NCBI GenBank assembly: GCA_002343395.1
Contig: DDSN01000071.1
Coordinates: forward strand, 1-14,133
DNA from: Hyphomonadaceae bacterium UBA2389
Lineage (GTDB): Bacteria; Pseudomonadota; Alphaproteobacteria; Caulobacterales; Aquidulcibacteraceae
DNA length: 14,133 nucleotides
Reading direction: 5' to 3'
This document shows positions 5,604-12,918 of the stretch, piece after piece. The stretch's first letter is position 1. Each line of letters opens with the position of its first letter. The position numbers and the translations under genes are program-made. The notes under the pieces are model-generated. The model searched no databases. It saw only the letters and a list, made by a program, of their open reading frames with translations, and was not told where the DNA came from.

Positions 5604-7706
5604 CTAACCGCTCCGGGCCAGCTCAGCGGCGTCGGCATATCCAAACAGGTTGAGAACAAGGCGGATCGCATGCCCCCGAGGCGAGGCGAGGTCCGGGTCG
5701 CGCTCGATGGCAAGGCGCGCCTCCTTATCGGCAGGCCCCAGCAATTCCCCATGCGCCTCGGGCGCCACGAGGCGAAACGGCGGCAATCCCGACTGCTGCG
5801 TTCCGAGCATATCGCCCGCGCCGCGCATGCGGTAGTCGGCCTCGGCGATGACGAACCCATCGTCGTTGCGACGCAAGGTGTCGAGGCGCGCCTTGGCGGT
5901 TTCCCCGAGAGGCGGTTTCCAAAGCAGGACGCAGGAGCCCTGCTTGTCGCCGCGACCCACCCGCCCGCGCAATTGATGAAGTTGCGCCAGGCCAAAGCGC
6001 TCCGCGTTCTCGATCACCATGATCGTGGCTTCCGGCACGTTGACCCCGACTTCAATCACGGTTGTGGCGACCATCAAGAACGACGCACCGGACCGGAAGC
6101 GGTCCATCGCCGCCTCCCGGGTCGCGGGCGGCATCTGGCCATGCATGATCTCCACGCCATGGCCAAACCGCGCGCGCAACTCGGCGTGTCGGTCGAGCAC
6201 CGCCGGCAGATCTACTTCCTCGCTTTCCTCGATGAGGGGACAAACCCAATAGGCGCGCTCGCCGCGTTTCGCCGCGTCGCCGATGGCGCCGATCACCTCC
6301 TCCATGCGCGATGTTGGCATGGCGACCGTGCGGATCGGTTGCCGGCCAGGCGGCTTCTCGTCGAGGATCGAGATGTCCATGTCGCCATGGATGGAGAGCG
6401 CGAGCGTTCGGGGTATGGGCGTTGCGCTCATCACCAGAACGTGGGGTGCGAAACCCTTCGCCACCATGCGCATGCGATCGGAGACCCCAAAGCGGTGCTG
6501 CTCATCGATCACGATAAGACCCAAGTCCGCGAAGGCGACTTCGTCCTGGAACAGCGCGTGCGTGCCGACAACAACAGAGACCTCGCCAGCGGCAAGTCGT
6601 CCGAGGATTTCGCGCCGCGAGGCCGCCTTGTCGCGCCCGGTCAACACCACCATGGGAATGCCGGCCGCCTCGAGCAACGGCGCCAGCGTGGCGCCGTGTT
6701 GGCGCGCCAAGAGATCGGTCGGCGCCATCATCGCGCTTTGCAGTCCGGCCTCCGCCGCGTGCGCCATGGCCAGCCCGGCGACTAGCGTCTTTCCGGACCC
6801 GACATCCCCCTGAAGCAAACGCAGCATGGGCGCGGGTTCGGCCATGTCGGCGAATATTTCACGCACCGCCCGTTGCTGCGCGGAAGTAGGCGCGAACGGC
6901 AACGAGGCGAGCAACTTTGACGTCAATCGTCCGTCGCCCACGATCGCACGGCCTGGATCTTTTCGGCGATGAGCCCGCCGCAGCCGCAGCGCGCACTGGC
7001 GTGCGAATAGTTCATCGTAGGCAAGGCGGGTTCGAAACGGTCCTTCTGGCGCCACGTCTTCCGGCGCCGTTGGGCGGTGAAGGTGTTCGAGCGCAGTGCG
7101 AAAATCTGGCCAGTCGTGCGCCTTCACCGTCGTGGCCTCGAGCCACTCTGGCGCTTCAGGCACAGTGTCCAGCGCGCCTAGGACCGCGCGCGCGAGCGTT
7201 CGCCCGGGCAAACCCTGCGTCAGAGGATAGACAGGCTCAACAGGGGGCGGCGCTTCGCCCTTGGCGGGGTCCACGACATGGTCGGGGTGGAGCATTTGAC
7301 GCATGCCATCGAAGAATGTGATCTTGCCGCTGACTAAGCGCGTCTGGCCAACTGGCCACATGCGCTTGAGCATCTCCTCATTGCCGCGGAAGTAAGCAAC
7401 CGAGAGAAATCCAGTCTCGTCGCGGAGACGGATGCGGTGAGGCAGGTTCTTGTAGGCGGCGATATGGCCATCAACCTCGGCTTCAATCGTGGCGATGTCG
7501 CCATCTTGCGTTTCAGCAATCGGCACGCGCAAACGCCTGTCGATCGCGGTGTGGGGCGCGAGCAAGACGAGATCGCGCACCAGCCGACCTCCGGCGACTT
7601 TCGCGATGAGATCCATGGCGTCGCGTCGGGCGCCTTTGGGGGCCCGCGCCGCGCCAAGCAGCGCCGCTTGCACCGCGAGCGGAGAGGGGGCAACCCGATC
7701 ACTCAT
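5604..7706 (-). CDS. recG: ATP-dependent DNA helicase RecG
   Basis: This 700-residue superfamily 2 translocase reverses stalled forks and remodels D- and R-loops. An OB-fold wedge region lies at about residues 50-150. The helicase motifs are GDVGSGKT (300-307, Walker A), DEQHRFG (401-407, DExH box), SATPIPRT (427-434), TVIEVGVNVP (549-558) and QLRGRVGR (578-585, motif VI). The RecG/Mfd-shared TRG region follows (DYRMRGAGDMLGTQQSG, about 624-640). The first 45 residues are divergent and I do not see a clear GVG helix-hairpin signature of the wedge domain there. The ATG at 7706 has only a weak ribosome binding site, and an in-frame stop 27 bases upstream (7734-7736) rules out much extension. 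It is the first gene of a five-gene leftward run and is divergent from sdhE-mfd. Confidence 0.97.
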   Translation of the reverse strand: MSDRVAPSPLAVQAALLGAARAPKGARRDAMDLIAKVAGGRLVRDLVLLAPHTAIDRRLRVPIAETQDGDIATIEAEVDGHIAAYKNLPHRIRLRDETGFLSVAYFRGNEEMLKRMWPVGQTRLVSGKITFFDGMRQMLHPDHVVDPAKGEAPPPVEPVYPLTQGLPGRTLARAVLGALDTVPEAPEWLEATTVKAHDWPDFRTALEHLHRPTAPEDVAPEGPFRTRLAYDELFARQCALRLRRAHRRKDPGRAIVGDGRLTSKLLASLPFAPTSAQQRAVREIFADMAEPAPMLRLLQGDVGSGKTLVAGLAMAHAAEAGLQSAMMAPTDLLARQHGATLAPLLEAAGIPMVVLTGRDKAASRREILGRLAAGEVSVVVGTHALFQDEVAFADLGLIVIDEQHRFGVSDRMRMVAKGFAPHVLVMSATPIPRTLALSIHGDMDISILDEKPPGRQPIRTVAMPTSRMEEVIGAIGDAAKRGERAYWVCPLIEESEEVDLPAVLDRHAELRARFGHGVEIMHGQMPPATREAAMDRFRSGASFLMVATTVIEVGVNVPEATIMVIENAERFGLAQLHQLRGRVGRGDKQGSCVLLWKPPLGETAKARLDTLRRNDDGFVIAEADYRMRGAGDMLGTQQSGLPPFRLVAPEAHGELLGPADKEARLAIERDPDLASPRGHAIRLVLNLFGYADAAELARSG

Positions 7707-7723
7707 GCTGCGTCTCAGCGCCG

Positions 7724-7752
7724 CTGACAGTCCTCATCATATGGGGTATAGC
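7724..7752 (+). promoter_or_regulatory. Sigma-70-type promoter for sdhE-mfd
   Basis: CTGACA (7724-7729) and TATAGC (7747-7752) are separated by exactly 17 bases. They match five of six bases of the -35 and four of six of the -10 consensus. Transcription would start near 7759, about 23 bases before the sdhE ATG. It lies in the only 75-bp gap between the divergent recG and sdhE genes, so it may interfere with recG expression. I see no equally good promoter for recG on the opposite strand. Confidence 0.5.
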
Positions 7753-7781
7753 GCGGCCCCTTCCGAACAGGCCCTTGAACC

Positions 7782-8048
7782 ATGGATGACCGCCTTAAGA
7801 AGCTCCGATTCCGTGCCTGGCGGCGAGGGTTTCGAGAGATTGGCTTGATTTTAGGGCAATTTGCCGACCAGCGCCTCCACAAATTAGACCAGTCGGGCTG
7901 GGAGGAATTCGAGCGCCTGCTCGATGCGTCCGACCAAGACGTTTATGCGTGGATCACAGAACAAGCCTTCCCGCCTCCGGCGTATGACGGCCCGACGCTC
8001 GCTGCCATACGCGCCTTCCGACATGAATTGGCTGCGCTACCGAAATGA
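7782..8048 (+). CDS. sdhE: Succinate dehydrogenase assembly factor SdhE (FAD assembly factor)
   Basis: This 88-residue all-helical protein belongs to the SdhE/Sdh5 (SDHAF2) family, which promotes covalent flavinylation of the succinate dehydrogenase flavoprotein SdhA in the cytosol. The hallmark RGxxE motif is present as R15-G16-F17-R18-E19, and the middle (LILGQFAD...EEFERLLDASDQDVYAWI) is family-typical. The position two residues after the conserved glutamate, usually Asp in E. coli-like members, is Gly here. The start is the ATG after the predicted promoter; its ribosome binding site is not strong. The last bases overlap the mfd start as ATGA, so the two genes are probably translated together. 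An sdhE gene between divergent recG and mfd is a recurrent alphaproteobacterial arrangement, and the pairing need not be functional. Confidence 0.92.
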   Translation: MDDRLKKLRFRAWRRGFREIGLILGQFADQRLHKLDQSGWEEFERLLDASDQDVYAWITEQAFPPPAYDGPTLAAIRAFRHELAALPK

Positions 8049-11000
8049 AATCCTTCGCTATCCAGCAACGTCACATCGAGACGCTTGCAAAATCGCGCGA
8101 CGCGCTGGTCGTATCTGGGGCTCCAGAGGGCGCGGACGCGGCCGCGCTTGCGGAAGCCGCCCGCCTGCGGGGGGGCGTCACGCTGTTTGTGGCCCGCGAC
8201 GAAAGCAGGGCGGCGCAGTTTGAATCTGCGGTGCGGTTTTTCTCGCCCGACTTGGCGACAATGCGGCTGCCCGCCTGGGACACGCTGCCTTATGATCGCA
8301 TCTCGCCTGCGGCCGCCATTGCCGCGCAGCGTTGCGCCACTCTGGCGGCGCTGGCGCGCCGATCGCAGAATGATCCCCCGCTTCTCGTCATCGCAACGGC
8401 TTCTGCGGTGGCGCAGCGGACGCCGCCACGTCAACGCCTGGCGGCTGGCATCTTCGCCGCCGCGACCGGCGTCGAAAGTTCGATGCAGGAGCTGGAAACC
8501 TATCTCATCGTGAACGGGTATGCGCGCGCTTCGACGGTGCGCGCTCCGGGAGAGTTCGCCGTGCGCGGCGGTCTCATCGACGTTTTCCCTCCGAACGCGC
8601 CAGAGCCGCTTCGGTTTGATTATTTCGGCGATGTCCTCGAGACAATTCGGAGCTTTGATCCAGATACCCAAATATCCAAGTCAAAACTCAAGGATGCGCT
8701 TCTGACCCCAGTAAGCGAAGTCCTGCTGGATGAACTCACGGTGCTGCAGTTCAGGCGTCGCTTCACGCAGGCTTTCGGCGCCGTGTCGGATCCGCTCTAT
8801 GACGCCGTAAGCGCGCGCATCCGCCGCCAAGGCATCGAACAATGGCTGCCCTTCTTTTATGAGCGCCTCGAGACTGTCTTCGACTATGTAGGCGAGAACG
8901 CGCTTATTGCGTTCGATGCGCTCGCGGAAGATGCGTTGAACGAGCGCTTCGCCGCCGCGCGCGATCATTACGACTCCCGCAAGAGCGCGCCGGCGCAGCG
9001 CGGCGGCCTCGTTTTCCGTGCGCCGGAGCCCCAGCTCTTCTACCTGGACGCCGAGGCGCTGATCAGCGCGCTCGGGCAACGGCAGGTGCGGCGTCTGACG
9101 CACTTTGCCGCGGAGTCGAAGAAGGCCGTTGATCTGGGCGCCAAGCCAGGACGCGACTTCGCTCCCGAACGCCAAACCGCTGACGCCAACGTGTTTGAAG
9201 CCGCGGCGCGCCACATCCAAGCGCTGTCAAAGGCGAACCGCCGAGTGCTTGTCGCGGCATGGTCGGATGGCTCCGCCGAGCGACTGGGCGGCGTGCTCGG
9301 CGATCACGGTGTCGAAGCGATCGTACGGGTGAAGAATTGGCGCGAGGCGGCGGCGCTGCCGAAAGGCGCACACGCCCTGATCGTCCTGCCGCTGGAACAC
9401 GGATTTGAGACAGAGACGTTCGCGCTTATCGCGGAACAGGACATTCTCGGAGATCGGCTGGCGCGTCCGCGCAAGAGGCGGAAGGCCGCGAATGTGATCG
9501 CCGAGGCGGCCGCGATGAGCCCCGGCGACCTGATCGTGCATCAAGATCACGGCGTCGGCCGCTACGAGGGTTTGAAAACGCTCGTCGTGCAGGACGCGCC
9601 CCACGATTGCCTCGACCTCAGTTATTTCGGGGGAGACAAACTTTATCTCCCTGTTGAGAACATCGAACTCATTACGCGCTATGGCGCCGAGGACGCCGAA
9701 GCGCAGCTCGACAAGCTGGGCGGCGTCGCCTGGCAAAGCCGCAAGGCGCGCGCCAAACAGCGGCTGCGCGACATGGCCGAGGAATTGCTACGCATCGCGG
9801 CGATGCGCGCGACCCGTACGGCCGAGCCGGTGGCGGCGCCGGAAGGATTGTGGGACGAATTCTGCGCGCGGTTTCCTTACGAAGAAACCGACGATCAGCT
9901 CGCCGCCATCGACGATGTCGTCGCTGACTTGGGCGCGGGAAAGCCGATGGACCGCTTGATTTGCGGCGACGTCGGATTTGGCAAAACCGAAGTAGCGCTC
10001 CGCGCGGCCTTTCTTGTTGCGATGTCCGGCAAACAGGTCGCCGTCGTCGCGCCGACGACGCTGCTGTGCCGTCAACACTTTCGCACATTCTCGGAGCGCT
10101 TCCGCGGATTGCCTGTCAAGGTTCGGCAACTATCGCGGCTGGTGACCGCCAAGGACGCCAACGAAACCAAGCAGGGGCTCGAAGCGGGAACGGTCGAAGT
10201 CGTCGTGGGGACGCATGCGCTCCTGTCAAAGACAGTGAAATTCGCGGATCTCGGCTTGATGATCATCGACGAGGAACAGCACTTCGGCGTCAAACACAAG
10301 GAGCGCCTGAAGGACTTGCGCGCCGAAGTGCATGCCTTGACGCTTTCAGCGACCCCAATCCCGCGAACCCTCCAACTCGCCTTGGCGGGTGTGCGCGAGA
10401 TGAGTCTGATCACGACGCCGCCGATCGATCGCATGGCGGTGCGCACCTACGTCACGCCGTTTGACGGCGTGACCATCCGTGAAGCGCTCCTGCGGGAAAA
10501 ATATCGCGGTGGGCAAAGTTTCTTTGTCACGCCCAGAATCGCGGATCTCGACGAAGCGGCGGAGTTCCTGCGAAAAAACGTCCCCGAGGTGACCTTCGCC
10601 ACCGCGCACGGGCAGATGGCCGCAAGCGCGCTCGATGAGATCATGACGAGTTTCTACGACGGCGCCTTTGACGTTCTGTTGTCCACCAGCATCGTCGAAT
10701 CTGGTCTCGACATACCGCGCGCGAACACACTCGTGGTGTTCCGGGCGGACATGTTCGGGCTGGCGCAGCTCTATCAATTGCGCGGACGCGTCGGTCGCTC
10801 CAAGCTGCGCGCTTACGCCTATCTCACGACGGCGGCTGAAGGGACGCTGACGGTCAGCGCCGAGAAGCGCCTCAAGATACTGTCGTCCTTGGACAACCTC
10901 GGCGCCGGATTCACGCTGGCCAGTCATGACTTGGATATGCGCGGCGGCGGCAACCTGCTGGGTGAAGAACAATCCGGCCATATCCGGGAAGTCGGCGTTG

Positions 11001-11539
11001 AGCTTTATCAGTCCATGCTGGAAGAGGCCGTACAGGCGCTGCGCGAGGGGCGTGGCGAAGAGGTCGTCAGCGAACGGTCATGGTCTCCACAGATCAATGT
11101 CGGCGCCTCGGTTCTGATCCCAGAAGACTATGTCGCCGATCTCAATGTGCGGCTCTCGCTTTACCGGCGGCTCGCGGAACTTGAGACCGATCAGGAGCGT
11201 GAGGCGTTCGCCGCCGAATTGATCGATCGGTTTGGCCCTCTGCCGCTGGAGGTGGATCAACTGATCGCCGTGGCGGCGCTGAAAGCCCTATGTCGACGTT
11301 GCCTAATCGCGAAGCTCGACGCGGGCCCGAAAGGCGCGGTGTTAAGTTTCCGAGAAGGCGGCTTTCCCGATCCGCTGGCGTTGGTGCGTTATGTTCAAGA
11401 ACGCCCAGATGATTTCAAGATGCGCCCGGACGGCAAACTCGTTGTCACCGGCGGATGGCCAGAGGCGGCGCAGAGGCTGAAGGCGCTCCGCGGCGTCCTG
11501 GACGCCTTGACGCGGATTTCAACACGCAAGGCGGCGTGA
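8045..11539 (+). CDS. mfd: Transcription-repair coupling factor Mfd
   Basis: The protein is 1164 residues, full length. Domains in order: a UvrB-like N-terminal module (about 1-340, with PAWDTLPYDRISP and GEFAVRGGLIDVFPP) that contacts UvrA; a linker; the RNA polymerase interaction domain (about 490-550, DLIVHQDHGVGRYEGL and YFGGDKLYLPVENIELI); the SF2 motor; and a C-terminal D7-like regulatory domain (about 1010-1160). The motor carries GDVGFGKT at 641-648, DEEQHFG at 742-748, SATPIPRT at 768-775 and QLRGRVGR at 911-918, then the TRG-like LDMRGGGNLLGEEQSG. Mfd pushes stalled RNA polymerase off lesions and recruits UvrA. The N-terminal module looks reduced in ATPase motifs, as expected for Mfd. 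Its ATG overlaps the sdhE stop. A run of seven G lies at 8169-8175 within the early coding sequence. Confidence 0.97.
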   Translation: MKSFAIQQRHIETLAKSRDALVVSGAPEGADAAALAEAARLRGGVTLFVARDESRAAQFESAVRFFSPDLATMRLPAWDTLPYDRISPAAAIAAQRCATLAALARRSQNDPPLLVIATASAVAQRTPPRQRLAAGIFAAATGVESSMQELETYLIVNGYARASTVRAPGEFAVRGGLIDVFPPNAPEPLRFDYFGDVLETIRSFDPDTQISKSKLKDALLTPVSEVLLDELTVLQFRRRFTQAFGAVSDPLYDAVSARIRRQGIEQWLPFFYERLETVFDYVGENALIAFDALAEDALNERFAAARDHYDSRKSAPAQRGGLVFRAPEPQLFYLDAEALISALGQRQVRRLTHFAAESKKAVDLGAKPGRDFAPERQTADANVFEAAARHIQALSKANRRVLVAAWSDGSAERLGGVLGDHGVEAIVRVKNWREAAALPKGAHALIVLPLEHGFETETFALIAEQDILGDRLARPRKRRKAANVIAEAAAMSPGDLIVHQDHGVGRYEGLKTLVVQDAPHDCLDLSYFGGDKLYLPVENIELITRYGAEDAEAQLDKLGGVAWQSRKARAKQRLRDMAEELLRIAAMRATRTAEPVAAPEGLWDEFCARFPYEETDDQLAAIDDVVADLGAGKPMDRLICGDVGFGKTEVALRAAFLVAMSGKQVAVVAPTTLLCRQHFRTFSERFRGLPVKVRQLSRLVTAKDANETKQGLEAGTVEVVVGTHALLSKTVKFADLGLMIIDEEQHFGVKHKERLKDLRAEVHALTLSATPIPRTLQLALAGVREMSLITTPPIDRMAVRTYVTPFDGVTIREALLREKYRGGQSFFVTPRIADLDEAAEFLRKNVPEVTFATAHGQMAASALDEIMTSFYDGAFDVLLSTSIVESGLDIPRANTLVVFRADMFGLAQLYQLRGRVGRSKLRAYAYLTTAAEGTLTVSAEKRLKILSSLDNLGAGFTLASHDLDMRGGGNLLGEEQSGHIREVGVELYQSMLEEAVQALREGRGEEVVSERSWSPQINVGASVLIPEDYVADLNVRLSLYRRLAELETDQEREAFAAELIDRFGPLPLEVDQLIAVAALKALCRRCLIAKLDAGPKGAVLSFREGGFPDPLALVRYVQERPDDFKMRPDGKLVVTGGWPEAAQRLKALRGVLDALTRISTRKAA

Positions 11540-11546
11540 AGCCGGC

Positions 11547-11570
11547 CGCCGCCTGTGCCGCTAGGCGGCG
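11547..11570. terminator. Hairpin between convergent mfd and the GGDEF-like gene
   Basis: CGCCGCCT (11547-11554) pairs perfectly with AGGCGGCG (11563-11570) over an 8-base loop, just after the mfd stop. Its right arm overlaps the end of the opposing gene. Position between convergent genes suggests a bidirectional terminator, but neither side has a T tract, so it may act with Rho or only as an mRNA 3' stabiliser. Confidence 0.4.
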
Positions 11571-12820
11571 CCCGTGAGATGTTCGAGATCAATGCCACGC
11601 AGAAGGCGTCCGAGAGCGGCCTGTCCGCTCTCGCCTGGATGGAGCTCGACAATGCTTTGTTCCAGCACAAGCGGCGCCGCGCTTTGATCGCCCGCGACGA
11701 ACGCGGTGCATGACGCAACCGCGGTTATGCGGTCCGCTACACGGCGCGCGGCGGCGAAACTGGACGCGGGAAGCGCCAGGATGATGACATCATCGGGAAA
11801 GGCGGTCGCGGAATCCGCCGGGCGGCAGAGCCGTGCCGCGATGCTCGCGACTTCAGCGAATCCGCGTTTCCATACAGCTTCGTTGGGGCGTCGCGCGCCA
11901 TGCGCGGGCAAGACGCGCAGGGCCGCCAAGGCAAGCGGCCGGCCGTTCGCTTGGTGGTCTATGGCCAACCGCGCCAGGTGAGCGTGGAATTCGGTCGACC
12001 GCCAAAGCCCAGAGTGCAGTTCGCTCATGATGTCGCGGAGCCCATGCAGCGCGCGCTCCGTTGAACGTCGACGTCGTTCGTTGCGTACAGCTTCGAGCAA
12101 CCAGGCAACGGTCGTGTCGCTGGCCGCGTACGCCTCCAGCACGGCGCAGGCGCCGCGATCGATGGCCTCACGCGCCGTCGCCGTATCCCCACGCGCGACA
12201 ACGACGAGAGTCGGCATTTCGAACAACGCGGTGTTGCGCCGAAGCGCGGAGCACACCGAAAGCGCGAGCTGTTTGCTGTCGGCGCCGTTCAGAACAACCG
12301 CGTCGAAGCCTTCGTCGTGGAGATGATCCAGACCAGAAAACGAAGAAAACGCACCGGCGACATGGCCGCCCTGGTCTTGAATGGCGCGTTCGAGCGCAAG
12401 AAATGTCGCGTTCGGTGCGCCGATGTAGAGCGCCTTCAGCGCGCGGTCTGGGGCCTCAGATGGGAGTTTGAGGCCGAATGCCTCAGCCGTCGCCGCGCGT
12501 CGGGCGCGCTCTTCGGTCGCCACGCCTAGCCGCGTCCAGAAGTCGATTTGTCGGCGCAGCAACGTGGGCGGCGCATCGATCGCGATGGCGCCGTCAAACC
12601 CAATCGCGCTCGGCGGCGACATCGCGTCCGTCGCCACGAGCAAACGCGCCAGGGGCGGCGCGCCGGTGAGCACGTCGCCCTGGTCGTTTCCGAAAATGCG
12701 GATCACAGCGTCTCGTGCGCCATTGCTCATCGAGGCCGCGGCCTCGATGCCGGCCGCCGTCAAACGGTCCTGAACCAGCCGTGCCGCGCCTGAGTTGGCC
12801 GCTTCGACAACAATACGCAA
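11561..12820 (-). CDS. Degenerate receiver/GGDEF protein, PopA-like candidate c-di-GMP receptor
   Basis: The 419 residues fit a PleD/PopA layout: a weak receiver-like N-terminal region (about 1-115), a second receiver-like domain (about 128-245) and a GGDEF-like domain (about 265-410). In the second receiver the phospho-acceptor Asp is replaced (VVLN, Asn178), and the acidic pair and conserved Lys are absent. In the GGDEF domain, TGLYNR-type sequence reads SGLWRST, the metal Asp of the first strand is missing, and the GG(D/E)EF position reads PDDVI (342-346). Yet R333-P-A-D336 sits five residues before it, exactly where the RxxD inhibitory site binds c-di-GMP in PleD. I infer a non-catalytic c-di-GMP effector, like Caulobacter PopA, which directs CtrA degradation. 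The start is TTG with GGAG upstream. It is convergent with mfd and divergent from the racemase gene. Orthology to PopA is not proven. Confidence 0.65.
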   Translation of the reverse strand: MRIVVEAANSGAARLVQDRLTAAGIEAAASMSNGARDAVIRIFGNDQGDVLTGAPPLARLLVATDAMSPPSAIGFDGAIAIDAPPTLLRRQIDFWTRLGVATEERARRAATAEAFGLKLPSEAPDRALKALYIGAPNATFLALERAIQDQGGHVAGAFSSFSGLDHLHDEGFDAVVLNGADSKQLALSVCSALRRNTALFEMPTLVVVARGDTATAREAIDRGACAVLEAYAASDTTVAWLLEAVRNERRRRSTERALHGLRDIMSELHSGLWRSTEFHAHLARLAIDHQANGRPLALAALRVLPAHGARRPNEAVWKRGFAEVASIAARLCRPADSATAFPDDVIILALPASSFAAARRVADRITAVASCTAFVAGDQSAAPLVLEQSIVELHPGESGQAALGRLLRGIDLEHLTGAA

Positions 12821-12864
12821 CGGTTGACGCTCCGGCGCCCGCGACGGCGCGGACTACGTCGGTT

Positions 12865-12870
12865 TATGAT
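12865..12870 (+). promoter_or_regulatory. Possible -10 element for the racemase-type gene
   Basis: TATGAT at 12865-12870 matches five of six -10 consensus bases and lies 48 bases before the ATG, in the 98-bp gap between divergent genes. The matching -35 region (around 12842-12847) is poor, so this call is weak. Confidence 0.25.
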
Positions 12871-12918
12871 CAGCGTATCAGTTACGCCAGCCACAAAGAC
12901 GGTAAACGGAGCAAACCG

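Noticed and set aside
5670..6785. Open frame of 371 codons on the plus strand opposite recG
   Set aside because: It is antisense to the RecG motor domain, His/Arg/Gly-rich and domain-free, with no ribosome binding site that stands out. It is a coding shadow.
7943..8671. Open frame of 242 codons on the minus strand opposite sdhE and mfd
   Set aside because: It spans two well-supported genes on the other strand and has an Arg-rich translation without motifs.
10346..10981. Open frame of 211 codons on the minus strand within mfd
   Set aside because: It is antisense to the Mfd motor and TRG region and shows no domain of its own.
11561..12820. Active diguanylate cyclase
   Set aside because: The GGDEF signature, the first-strand metal aspartate and the DxLT-type motif are all missing, so cyclase activity is unlikely.
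12715..12918. N-terminal extension of the racemase-type gene
   Set aside because: The added 68 residues overlap the divergent GGDEF-like gene and do not resemble the family. The ATG at 12919 has a good ribosome binding site and the normal family start.
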